A stretch of 64,000 nucleotides of DNA, taken from contig NZ_PQFZ01000016.1 of NCBI RefSeq assembly GCF_002917105.1, positions 1-64,000 of the forward strand, given 5' to 3'. Below the pieces are notes generated by a model. That model ran no database searches and was not told where the DNA came from. It worked only from the letters and a program-made list of their open reading frames with translations. Below, piece by piece: positions 50,275 through 57,932 of the stretch (the first letter of the stretch is position 1; every line of letters starts with the position of its first letter). This DNA is from Allobosea psychrotolerans. Lineage in GTDB: Bacteria > Pseudomonadota > Alphaproteobacteria > Rhizobiales > Beijerinckiaceae. The position numbers and the translations under genes are program-made.

Positions 50275-50289
50275 TTAACACCCTCTTAA
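50275..50289. promoter_or_regulatory. Perfect CtrA-type box TTAA-N7-TTAA upstream of DUF2336 gene
   Basis: TTAA (50275-50278), CACCCTC, TTAA (50286-50289), exactly the CtrA consensus spacing. A third TTAA is at 50301-50304. It lies 55 bases before the DUF2336 start and 185 before the divergent small gene. Confidence 0.6.
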
Positions 50290-50343
50290 AGCCTCGCGGG
50301 TTAAGATGGTGAGACCATCGAAATTCCGCACAGAGTTCCCTTC

Positions 50344-51477
50344 ATGCCCTCGCGTATCGCCTCCGAACTTGCCCAGCTCGCCCGCCTTGCGCGCGATGGC
50401 GGACTCGATCTCAGCCAGGTTTCGCTGCGGGTGAAGGCCGATCTGCTGATGTCCTCGCCCAGGCCGCCGCAGGAGGACCTCGACGCCTTCCGCGAGATGG
50501 GGGAGGCCCTGATTCCCGCCATCGACGAGGCCACGGCCGTGATCCTGGCGCGCAAGCTGGCTGGCTGGCGTTACGCACCAGCATCCGTACTGCAGGCCCT
50601 GAAATCGCGCGGCGGCGCGGTCTTGGTTGCACTCCTGCGCCATGGCATGCCGCTCCCCGCCGCGGAAATCGAGGCCCTGGCGGAACGGGGCGATGACGAG
50701 ATCGCGCTCGCCATCGCGGAGCGCGCGGATCTGACCGCGACGGCGGCCCTGATCCTGGTTGATCGCGACCTGCGCCCGGTCGATCTGGCGCTGATCGCCA
50801 ATGCCGCCTCGCCCCTGCCCCACATGGTGCTCGACCAGTTGCTCGAGCGCTCGCGCACCGAGCCCTCCTACGCCCAGCTCCTGCTGGCGCGGCCCGATAT
50901 CGCCAGCGCGGATCTGGCGCCGCTTTATCTGCAGGCCGGCGCGCAACGGAAAACCGCGATCATCGAATCGCTGACGGCGCTGGATTCCTTCGCCCCGGCG
51001 GAGCGGCGGCCGCAGCTCGCGCCGGATCTCTTCGCGGGCTGGCTCACCACGGCCAGCAACGACCCCGCCGGCGCATTCGGCGCGATCGCGAGCTATGTCG
51101 GCGGCGGGCAGGCGCTGGCGGAAGCCATGGAAGCCGACACATCGCGCGATCTCGTGGCGCTGGCGCTGACGGCGGCCGGGGCGAGCGTGGAGGACGCGAC
51201 GCGCTTCATGATCAGGCTCGGCGACGAAGCGGCCCATTCGGTCGACCGCATCTTCGCCCTCGTCGCCCTGATGCGCCTGGTAAGGCCGGCTGTCGCGCTC
51301 AAGATCATCATGCAGGTCGCGGGCGTGCGTGCGCCGGTCGTCACCCGCAGGGGCCGGCATCAGCCGGCGATGGATCCGAGCAATTCGCCCAATCGCAGCG
51401 GCGCCGCCAAGCCGGAGAGCCAGACGCTCATCTCCGATGTGATGCGCAAGCTCGGCCTGCGGCGCGAGAACGGCTGA
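50344..51477 (+). CDS. DUF2336 domain-containing protein
   Basis: A 377-residue soluble protein of helical repeats: blocks such as LPAAEIEALAERGDDEIALAI and ARPDIASADLAPLYLQ, as in HEAT-like or DUF2336 proteins of alphaproteobacteria. DUF2336 has no assigned function. The start ATG 50344 follows the CtrA-type box. The last 60 residues are basic and probably disordered. Confidence 0.85.
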   Translation: MPSRIASELAQLARLARDGGLDLSQVSLRVKADLLMSSPRPPQEDLDAFREMGEALIPAIDEATAVILARKLAGWRYAPASVLQALKSRGGAVLVALLRHGMPLPAAEIEALAERGDDEIALAIAERADLTATAALILVDRDLRPVDLALIANAASPLPHMVLDQLLERSRTEPSYAQLLLARPDIASADLAPLYLQAGAQRKTAIIESLTALDSFAPAERRPQLAPDLFAGWLTTASNDPAGAFGAIASYVGGGQALAEAMEADTSRDLVALALTAAGASVEDATRFMIRLGDEAAHSVDRIFALVALMRLVRPAVALKIIMQVAGVRAPVVTRRGRHQPAMDPSNSPNRSGAAKPESQTLISDVMRKLGLRRENG

Positions 51478-51509
51478 CCGACAAGCTAGCGGGCTGCTGA
51501 AGAAGCCTA

Positions 51510-51845
51510 TTAGGCCTCGACGAGATCGAGCCTGGGGTCGCCCTGCCGGTTCTCGATCTCGACCAGCCAGAGATCGGAATCGAAGCGCCGCTCGCGGGCG
51601 ACGCGCTCCTCGATCGAGGCCGGATCCGAATCGAGGATGAGCTGGAAGCGCCGGTTACCCTCGTCGTCAGCCAGCGATTGCGGTGCGGGGCCATAGAGCG
51701 CCGCCGTGCCGTCGAGTCGGTCGAGCTTGACGAAAATCGCGCCGGCCTCGCTGGCGCCGCGCCGGCGCAGCACCGCGACCAGCCCGTCATGCGCTGCCTG
51801 GCGCAGATAGGCCGAGACCCAGAAATCGCTCGTGAGGCGCGCCAT
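51510..51845 (-). CDS. DUF1491 family protein
   Basis: A 111-residue protein with the family start MARLTSDFWVSAYLRQA, then GAIFVKLDRLDG and DSDLWLVEIENRQGDP. Function unknown; mixed alpha/beta. ATG 51845 is used; longer in-frame starts extend into a repeat. Confidence 0.88.
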   Translation of the reverse strand: MARLTSDFWVSAYLRQAAHDGLVAVLRRRGASEAGAIFVKLDRLDGTAALYGPAPQSLADDEGNRRFQLILDSDPASIEERVARERRFDSDLWLVEIENRQGDPRLDLVEA

Positions 51846-51953
51846 GGCCGAAATCCCCGAATGGATGTCGGTCCCGGCTAGAGCGCCTTCGCGGCCCTGT
51901 CCAGCCGCGGCGATCGCCGTGGCCCAGCGCTGCGAAGGCTTGGAAACTCCGCG

Positions 51954-52075
51954 AGCCCTCATCCTGAGGAGCCATTCCGGCAGGAATGGCGTCTCGAAGG
52001 ATGCTCCAGGAGGCTCCCGAACCAGCTGGAGCATCCTTCGGGACGCCGCTGGCGCGGCTCCTCAGGATGAGGGCT
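51954..52075. repeat. Dispersed palindromic repeat, CTCATCCTGAGGAGC family, copy 6
   Basis: A full-length copy with both arm pairs and the small hairpin CCATTCCGGCAGGAATGG in its left arm. It is the closest in layout to copy 1. Confidence 0.9.
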
Positions 52076-52094
52076 CACATGCCCAAAAACTCTC

Positions 52095-52664
52095 TTACCG
52101 CTGAGAAGGTTTGGCGCCGCGAATATCGGCCGGCGGGCGAATATCGCCGCCATTGATCAGATCGGCGATCGGATCGCGCATCGCGGCGCTGCGGGTCACC
52201 GGCGCGGGCGCATGCGCGGCAGTGGCCGGGGCGGTGCGCGGCACATTGGTGACGGCGGCGGGCGGCCTGGGCTGCGTGGTCTCGCGGATGAGCTGCGTGA
52301 GATCGCTCGGACGGGCTGGCGGGACGAAGCCCTGTGTCGAGGCCGAGGCGGGCTGGGCGGCGGGCGTCACGGCGGCAGGCGGCGTCTCCGTGCGGCGCTC
52401 GACCGAGCGCGCATAGGGTCCCTGCATCGGAGCCGACAGGATCGGAGCGGGGTGGCGCACCTTCTGCAGCAGCATCGCATTGGCCAGGATCGCGGCCGCC
52501 ACCGCGGTGAAGACCAGCAGCACGAAGGCGCGGCCCGGGCGGCGGCCGACGGCCCGCCAGATCCGCGACAGCCAGGGCGCCTTGCGGCGCGGCGGCGCGG
52601 CGCGCTTGATCGGCGCGGTCAGAGTGGAACCGGAGCGGGCGCGGGCGGCTATCGTTGCGGACAT
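52095..52664 (-). CDS. Hypothetical membrane protein with Pro/Ala-rich tail
   Basis: A 189-residue protein. A basic N-terminus with Arg/Lys/Pro is followed by one membrane span (FVLLVFTAVAAAILANAMLL) and a 100-residue Pro/Ala/Thr-rich region. It starts 13 bases after the histidine kinase stop, so it is in the kinase operon. Probably a small inner-membrane protein with a periplasmic disordered tail; function unknown. Confidence 0.75.
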   Translation of the reverse strand: MSATIAARARSGSTLTAPIKRAAPPRRKAPWLSRIWRAVGRRPGRAFVLLVFTAVAAAILANAMLLQKVRHPAPILSAPMQGPYARSVERRTETPPAAVTPAAQPASASTQGFVPPARPSDLTQLIRETTQPRPPAAVTNVPRTAPATAAHAPAPVTRSAAMRDPIADLINGGDIRPPADIRGAKPSQR

Positions 52665-52677
52665 GCTTGGCTCTTGA

Positions 52678-54486
52678 TCAGGCGGTCAGACGGACGGGTT
52701 CTTTGGATTCGAGGCCGCGGCGCGGGGCGCGCGCGAAGGTCGTGATCTTGACCGGCAGGGAGCTGGCTGCGACGCCGCCGACCGGCAGCCTGACGGCGAC
52801 GCGCGTGCCGACCCCCGGCGCGCTCTCGATCGTCAGCTTGCCACCGTGAAGGCCGACCAGGCCGCGCACCACGGAGAGGCCCAGGCCCGTGCCTTCGTAG
52901 TTGCGGTCATAGCTGCCGCCCGCCTGGAAAAAGGGATCGCCCAGCTTCGGCAGGTCGGCGGCGGCGATGCCGATCCCGGTATCGGCGACCGAAAGGTCGA
53001 TCATATCGCCGTCGCGCACCACCGCGAGCACGACGCGGCCATTGACCGGCGTGAACTTCACCGCATTGGAGAGCAGGTTGATCATGACCTGCTTCAAGGC
53101 GCGGCGATCGCCCAGAACGGACGGCAAATCAGGCCCCAGCACCCGCTCCAGCGAGACCTGGCTCGCCTCGGCGCGCAACGCCATCAGCGCACAGCAATCC
53201 TGGGCCACGGCGGCGATATCGATCGGCTCCTGCTCGATCGTCATCGCGCCGCTCTCGATCTTGGAGATGTCGAGCAAGGTGTTGACGACATCGAGCAGGT
53301 GATGTCCCGAACCGTGAATGATCTTGGCATATTCCTGGCGCTTTTCAGCGTCGAGCCACGCCTGCGCATCATTGCTCAGCATCTCGGAGAAGCCGATGAT
53401 GGCATTCAGCGGCGTGCGCAGTTCATGGCTGACGGTCGCGAGGAACTGGCCCTTGACGTCGCTGGCCTTCAGGGCCTCGGCATGACCACGGGCGCGCTCC
53501 TCTTCCAGCGCCTGGCGGGCCGTGATGTCGCGCATCACGCAGACCACCGCCACGCCGTCCCTGGCGCCCGCGTCCTCGATCCGGTGCGCGCGCATCTCCA
53601 GCCAGAGCGAGACCGGCGTCCTGCCGTCAGTGTCGCCGCTGCGCGGCACGAAGAGCGTCCGGAAGCAGGCGGTGGAGACACCGCCGCCATGGGCTGCGTC
53701 GCTCAGCGCCTTGAGGAAGAGCGGCCGGTCGGCGATGTGCACCCGCTCGAACAGGCCGCGCCCGCGCAGATCCTGCGGATCGGCGCCGGCGAGCGCCTTG
53801 GCCGCGGCATTGGCGAACAGGACGGAGCCGCCGGCATCATGCCAGGTGACGAGATCGCCGACATTGTCGAGGAGGAGCTGGGCGCGCGCATCGGAGGCGC
53901 GATGCTCGCGCAATTCGTCGTCGCGCCGATGCAGGAAGCCGACGGCGACAGCCATCGCGTACAGGATCGCGATCATGACGAAGCTCGGCATCATGCCCGC
54001 GGTCCAGGGCGCCGGCGCCGCGAAGGCGCCGAGCTGCTGCAAGATCACGACACTGCCGAGCGCGATGGCGGCGATGGCGCTGGCGCGCGCCACATAGGGC
54101 CGCGAGCCGAAGAACATCGCCTCGGTCGGCACGGCCGCCAGCCAGAGCAGCAGGGGCGATCCCGCGCCGCCCGTCATCCCGGCAAGCGCGGCGATGAACA
54201 GCGCCAGCGCGCTCGCCGAGATGCAATGGGCGATGTCGAGCCGGCCGCTGCGCGAAAGCGTGACGACGGCGATGAGCGGCAGGGCGGCGGCGATCATGAT
54301 GAGAGCCTCGAGCGTGCCCAAGGTTCCGCGCCAGGCGAGATAGGCGGGTGCCAGGCCGAGCGCGACGGCGCCGACCATGAGGCGCGTCAGAATGAAGCGC
54401 TCATGCCGCATGCGCTCGAGCGAATTCGGCAGCACCGATGCGTGCACCAACGCCGCCACCTGTGTCCTGATCGCAGACATCGTCAT
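52678..54486 (-). CDS. Membrane-bound PAS sensor histidine kinase (DivJ/PleC-like)
   Basis: A 602-residue kinase. About six membrane spans fill the first 185 residues, then a PAS domain (about 205-320, LLLDNVGDLVTWHDAGG), then HisKA with His354 in FLATVSHELRTPLNAIIGF, and HATPase with NLLSNAVKF, ADTGIGIAA and GTGLGLSV. This matches the DivJ/PleC group that acts on DivK in cell-cycle control. No response regulator is adjacent, as for divJ. DivJ itself is likely from the membrane-PAS-kinase order, but PleC or another paralog cannot be excluded. ATG 54486 or 54480 are both possible. A perfect CtrA-type box is upstream. Confidence 0.88.
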   Translation of the reverse strand: MTMSAIRTQVAALVHASVLPNSLERMRHERFILTRLMVGAVALGLAPAYLAWRGTLGTLEALIMIAAALPLIAVVTLSRSGRLDIAHCISASALALFIAALAGMTGGAGSPLLLWLAAVPTEAMFFGSRPYVARASAIAAIALGSVVILQQLGAFAAPAPWTAGMMPSFVMIAILYAMAVAVGFLHRRDDELREHRASDARAQLLLDNVGDLVTWHDAGGSVLFANAAAKALAGADPQDLRGRGLFERVHIADRPLFLKALSDAAHGGGVSTACFRTLFVPRSGDTDGRTPVSLWLEMRAHRIEDAGARDGVAVVCVMRDITARQALEEERARGHAEALKASDVKGQFLATVSHELRTPLNAIIGFSEMLSNDAQAWLDAEKRQEYAKIIHGSGHHLLDVVNTLLDISKIESGAMTIEQEPIDIAAVAQDCCALMALRAEASQVSLERVLGPDLPSVLGDRRALKQVMINLLSNAVKFTPVNGRVVLAVVRDGDMIDLSVADTGIGIAAADLPKLGDPFFQAGGSYDRNYEGTGLGLSVVRGLVGLHGGKLTIESAPGVGTRVAVRLPVGGVAASSLPVKITTFARAPRRGLESKEPVRLTA

Positions 54487-54557
54487 GAGAAACCGCAAAC
54501 GCCTGACCTTCTGAGGGCTGGTTCGCCCGTGTTGCAGCGATCCTCGCCATCGCCGGT

Positions 54558-54572
54558 TTAAGCGGGGCTTAA
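54558..54572. promoter_or_regulatory. Perfect CtrA-type box TTAA-N7-TTAA upstream of the DivJ/PleC-like kinase
   Basis: TTAA (54558-54561), GCGGGGC, TTAA (54569-54572), 72 bases before the kinase start. It is in an otherwise GC-rich region. The rest of the 54487-54816 gap has no gene. Confidence 0.65.
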
Positions 54573-54816
54573 GGCCACGGCGCAGCAAGACCGGCCCGGC
54601 ACCGCAGATAAGCGAATAATATGATTGATTTCAGTGCCTTGCGAAAAATCGGAGAGCTGTTCCGCGCGGTGACGATGTTGCCGGCAGGGTGAATGGAAAC
54701 TGAAGATCGCATCGTGCATTTGCTTCAAATGCGCGGCTTCTGGATGACGCGATCTTTCGGGTTCGCAGGCTATGGTGCCGGCGGGTTCGGGAGAGATGCG
54801 GGAACGGGGACGCAGC

Positions 54817-55113
54817 ATGGCCTATATTCTGCGCAGCCTGGCGGTGATCGGCGTGATCGCGCTGAACTCGCCTGTCCATGACGGGAAGTCGATGGCGAGC
54901 AGCGCCGTCGATGCGGCACGCGGCGTCGCGAAATCCGCGACCCGGATCGACACCCACAGTGCCATGCAAAGCCTCACCGCCGCCCGCGAGGCCGCGCAGA
55001 TCCTCGCCGGGCTCGATCCCGACACGCGCCAGCGCGTCTTGGCGCTCGCGCTGCCGGGAGCCACCGCCCGCCTCGGAGCCTCCGAGCAAGACAGCAAAGC
55101 CGGCTCGCGTTAA
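54817..55113 (+). CDS. Small conserved hypothetical protein
   Basis: A 98-residue protein with a hydrophobic N-terminus (YILRSLAVIGVIALNS) and a helical rest (LTAAREAAQILAGLDPDTRQRV). Similar short proteins seem to occur in other Hyphomicrobiales near sufE, from memory. ATG 54817 has GGGGA upstream. Possibly membrane-anchored. Function unknown. Confidence 0.6.
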   Translation: MAYILRSLAVIGVIALNSPVHDGKSMASSAVDAARGVAKSATRIDTHSAMQSLTAAREAAQILAGLDPDTRQRVLALALPGATARLGASEQDSKAGSR

Positions 55114-55247
55114 AACAACCGACGCAGAGCGCCTGCGGCACGCCGACGCTTGACGACGCAGGGGGACGCGCCGAAGACGCTGTCTGCCATGTTCCCGGAC
55201 GACGTCCTGGACGACGGGAGCCGGCATCCTCATTGCGCAGCGTGGAC

Positions 55248-55676
55248 ATGAGCACCAACCTCGACGAGATCATCGCCAATTTCGAGCTGCTCGACGATTG
55301 GGACGACCGCTATCGCTACCTGATCGAACTCGGGAAGGGCCTGACGCCCTTGCCCGAGGCGGACCATAACGACGCCAACAAGGTCCGCGGTTGCGCCAGC
55401 CAGGTCTGGCTCGTGGCGCAGCGCGAGGGTCCGCCCGGCCCCGACAGCGTGCTGCATTTCAGCGGCGACAGCGACGCGCATATCGTGCGCGGGCTGGTGG
55501 CGCTGGCGCTCGCCATCCATTCCGGCCGGACCGCGAAGGAGATCCTCGCGACCGACGCCTTCGCCATCTACGAACGCCTGGGCCTTGCCGCCCATCTCAC
55601 GCCGCAGCGCTCGAACGGCGTCCGTGCCATGATGGATCGCATCAAGGCCGACGCGCGCGCCGCCGCCCAAGGCTGA
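55248..55676 (+). CDS. sufE: Cysteine desulfuration protein SufE
   Basis: SufE accepts persulfide sulfur from SufS and passes it on in Fe-S cluster assembly. The 142 residues show Cys49 in DANKVRGCASQVWLV, the sulfur-carrying residue, and the fold segments LDDWDDRYRYLIELGK and LALAIHSGRTAKEI. ATG 55248 is chosen; TTG 55233 adds five residues. The rest of the suf genes are not in the window. Confidence 0.95.
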   Translation: MSTNLDEIIANFELLDDWDDRYRYLIELGKGLTPLPEADHNDANKVRGCASQVWLVAQREGPPGPDSVLHFSGDSDAHIVRGLVALALAIHSGRTAKEILATDAFAIYERLGLAAHLTPQRSNGVRAMMDRIKADARAAAQG

Positions 55677-55728
55677 GCTGCAAGAGGCTGAGCTGCGGAA
55701 GGCTGATTTGCAGGAGGTTGACTTGCAG
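55671..55728. repeat. Short tandem repeat at the end of sufE
   Basis: Four imperfect copies of a 15-17 base unit GGCTGAGCTGCAAGA, beginning within the last codons of sufE (the first GGCTGA contains its stop). The units are GGCTGAGCTGC, GGCTGAGCTGC, GGCTGATTTGC and GGTTGACTTGC. Confidence 0.6.
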
Positions 55729-55730
55729 CC

Positions 55731-56186
55731 TCACGGCAGAACGGGTCGGTCGATGATTTGCCGCAAGGCAAAGCTCGATTGAATTCGCGCGACATGCGGC
55801 AGTCGAGAGAGCTGCGATTTATGCACATGCTCGAAATCTTCGACATCGCTCGCAACGACTGTCAGCAGATAGTCGTCGGCACCGGACATCAGAAAACACC
55901 GGAGCACGGACGGGCAGCGGGCCACCGCCTTCTCGAAAGCGGCGAGCGCCTCTTCGCTTTGACTGTCCAAAGCAAGCCTCACGATGACCGTGACCCCGAG
56001 TCCGAGAGCCTTTTGACTGAGGCGGGCGTGATAGCCGACAATGACCCCCTCTTCTTCGAGCGTGCGCTGCCTGCGCGCAACGGCCGTCGCCGACAGCCCG
56101 ATCGTCTCTGCAAGTTTGACATGGCTCGTGCGCCCATCTCGGACGAGTTCCTTCAGCAAGGCGCGGGAGAGATGATCGAGGGGCAT
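55731..56186 (-). CDS. Lrp/AsnC-family transcriptional regulator
   Basis: A 151-residue regulator with the N-terminal HTH (SHVKLAETIGLSATAVARRQRTLEEEG) and a C-terminal RAM ligand-binding domain (VTVIVRLALDSQSEE, LMSGADDYLLTVV). It is divergent from ald with 161 bases between them. In rhizobia and other bacteria an Lrp-type AldR activates ald in response to alanine, so that role is proposed here. Confidence 0.93.
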   Translation of the reverse strand: MPLDHLSRALLKELVRDGRTSHVKLAETIGLSATAVARRQRTLEEEGVIVGYHARLSQKALGLGVTVIVRLALDSQSEEALAAFEKAVARCPSVLRCFLMSGADDYLLTVVASDVEDFEHVHKSQLSRLPHVARIQSSFALRQIIDRPVLP

Positions 56187-56347
56187 GAGATTCTGGACCT
56201 GAAGTGCAGCTCTGCGCAGGAAAGCAATGGCTTTCGCCCATGCTACGCCGTTATCACGCGCCGCCTACCGAAAAATCGCCACCTAACGCAGGAAACACCG
56301 AGACGAAGCGCGATATGCTGAACCCATAAACCAATGGGAGGGGTGGT

Positions 56348-57463
56348 ATGCGTGTCGGTGTTCCAAAAGAAATCAAGGTTCACGAATACCGCGTCGGGCT
56401 GACGCCCGAAGCCGTGCGGGAATACATATCCGCCGGCCACGCCGTGGTCATCGAGACCGGCGCGGGGGCGGGCATTTCGGCGCCGGACGCGGCCTACGAG
56501 GCCGTCGGCGCTCGCATCGTGGCGAGCGCGGCCGAGGTGTTTGCCGAGGCCGACATGATCGTGAAGGTCAAGGAGCCGCAGCCGGGCGAATGGGCGCAGT
56601 TGCGCGAAGGCCAGATCCTGTTCACCTACCTGCATCTCGCTCCCGATCCAGCGCAGGCCGCCGGTCTGGTCGAATCCGGCGTTACAGCCATAGCCTATGA
56701 GACAGTCACGGACCGCTTCGGCGGCCTGCCTCTTCTTGCGCCGATGAGCGAAGTTGCCGGGCGACTCGCGATCGAGGCTGCTGCGGTTTCTCTCAAGCGC
56801 CCTGCCGGAGGACGTGGCATGTTGATCGGCGGCGTGCCCGGCGTGCCCCCGGCGCGCGTTGTCGTGATCGGAGGCGGCGTCGTGGGAACGCATGCTGCGC
56901 GTATGGCGGCCGGCCTGGGTGCGGACGTGGTGATCCTGGATCGGTCGCTTCCGCGCTTGCGACAACTCGACGAGTTGTTCGGCGGTCGCGTGCGCACGCG
57001 CTTCTCGACGCTTGATGCGATCGAGACGGAGATATTCGCCGCCGACGTTGTCATCGGGGCCGTGCTCATCCCGGGTGCCGCGGCGCCGAGGCTCGTGTCG
57101 CGAGCGCAATTGTCGGGCATGAAGCGCGGCGCGGTGCTCGTCGACGTCGCGATCGACCAAGGCGGTTGCTTCGAGACCTCGCGCGCGACCACCCATGCCG
57201 ATCCGACCTATGAGGTCGACGGCGTGATCCACTATTGCGTCGCGAACATGCCAGGCGCCGTTCCGCTCACCTCGAGCTACGCCCTGAACAACGCCACTCT
57301 CCCCTTCGGGCTCGCCCTGGCCGCGAAAGGCCTCGATGCCATTCGCAGCGATCCTCACCTCGCGGCCGGCCTCAATATCCATCGCGGGGACATCACGAAT
57401 GCTCCGGTCGCGGCGAGCCTTCAGAAGCCCTACAGGTCGGCAGAAGAGGTCTTGGCCGGGTAG
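56348..57463 (+). CDS. ald: Alanine dehydrogenase
   Basis: Ald interconverts alanine and pyruvate with NAD and ammonia. The 371 residues contain the known active-site residues at the same numbers as in mycobacterial Ald: Arg15, Lys75 (KVKEPQPGEW), His96 (FTYLHLAPD) and Asp270 (VLVDVAIDQGG). The NAD loop is VVVIGGGVVGTHAARMA. A strong GGGAGGGG ribosome site precedes ATG 56348. It is divergent from the Lrp gene, its likely regulator. Confidence 0.97.
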   Translation: MRVGVPKEIKVHEYRVGLTPEAVREYISAGHAVVIETGAGAGISAPDAAYEAVGARIVASAAEVFAEADMIVKVKEPQPGEWAQLREGQILFTYLHLAPDPAQAAGLVESGVTAIAYETVTDRFGGLPLLAPMSEVAGRLAIEAAAVSLKRPAGGRGMLIGGVPGVPPARVVVIGGGVVGTHAARMAAGLGADVVILDRSLPRLRQLDELFGGRVRTRFSTLDAIETEIFAADVVIGAVLIPGAAAPRLVSRAQLSGMKRGAVLVDVAIDQGGCFETSRATTHADPTYEVDGVIHYCVANMPGAVPLTSSYALNNATLPFGLALAAKGLDAIRSDPHLAAGLNIHRGDITNAPVAASLQKPYRSAEEVLAG

Positions 57464-57473
57464 GAGCGGGCAG

Positions 57474-57572
57474 ATCGGCACGCCCTTCCAGATGGGTGAG
57501 TTGGGCGTGAAGACGCTCTCGAAGCTGAAGAAGGAGGAGGTCGACAGCATCGTCGAACCCGCGTCGTCATAA
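57474..57572 (+). pseudogene. 3' remnant of an RbsB-like sugar-binding protein gene
   Basis: The frame reads TPFQMGELGVKTLSKLKKEE before a stop at 57570-57572. This resembles the C-terminal block of periplasmic sugar-binding proteins of the RbsB type (..FQMGYLGVKTAV..). No upstream part of such a gene is present: the preceding bases belong to ald. It is probably a leftover from a rearrangement. The evidence is a short match judged by eye. Confidence 0.5.
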
Positions 57573-57619
57573 AGCAGGATGCGAAAAAGTGGGAACCGGT
57601 TTTTCGCGTCGATCCTGCT
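57573..57619. repeat. AGCAGGATGCG...ACCGG...CCTGCT dispersed palindrome
   Basis: AGCAGGATGCGAAAAA faces TTTTTCGCGTCGATCCTGCT around GTGGGAACCGG. It begins right after the stop codon of the remnant and is a relative of the AGAGCA...ACCGG family. Confidence 0.7.
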
Positions 57620-57646
57620 CTAACTCCTAGATGAGAGACGGATTCA

Positions 57647-57685
57647 GATTTCAGATCGGATCACTTGGTGATCCGATCTGAAATC
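57647..57685. repeat. Perfect 18-bp inverted repeat
   Basis: GATTTCAGATCGGATCAC (57647-57664), three bases, and its exact complement (57668-57685). It forms a stable hairpin but has no T-run. It may be another dispersed element or an operator of large size. The rest of the gap 57464-57932 has no intact gene. Confidence 0.8.
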
Positions 57686-57841
57686 ATCCGGCTCTGGTCC
57701 CCGGGACAATATCGACAAGCCTGAAGCCAAGCTGTCCCGGCGGAGCGGCCCCGTTCGAGCGCGCTGATGCAGTTCGCCGGCAGGTGTCAGAATGTCATGC
57801 GGAATCAATGTCTTGCCGTATCAGTATCCAACCTTCTGATA

Positions 57842-57854
57842 TAGATCACATCTA
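57842..57854. promoter_or_regulatory. TAGAT-CAC-ATCTA palindrome upstream of the oligosaccharide operon
   Basis: A perfect 5+3+5 palindrome about 80 bases before the operon start, in an AT-rich stretch (GATATAGATCACATCTAC). Possible operator; no regulator gene is adjacent. Confidence 0.3.
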
Positions 57855-57932
57855 CCGTTGCCCCATTATTGGGCACCCCCTAAGCTCTCGGGCATGAAGG
57901 GCGATAAACGCCCCGTCTTCAGGGAGGTGACG

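Noticed and set aside
224..52075. CRISPR array
   Set aside because: The repeats are single, palindromic, 50-250 bases long and tens of kilobases apart, with no regular spacers and no cas genes.
57813..57845. Sigma-70 promoter TTGCCG/TATAGA for the oligosaccharide operon
   Set aside because: The spacing is 21 bases, too long for a confident call.
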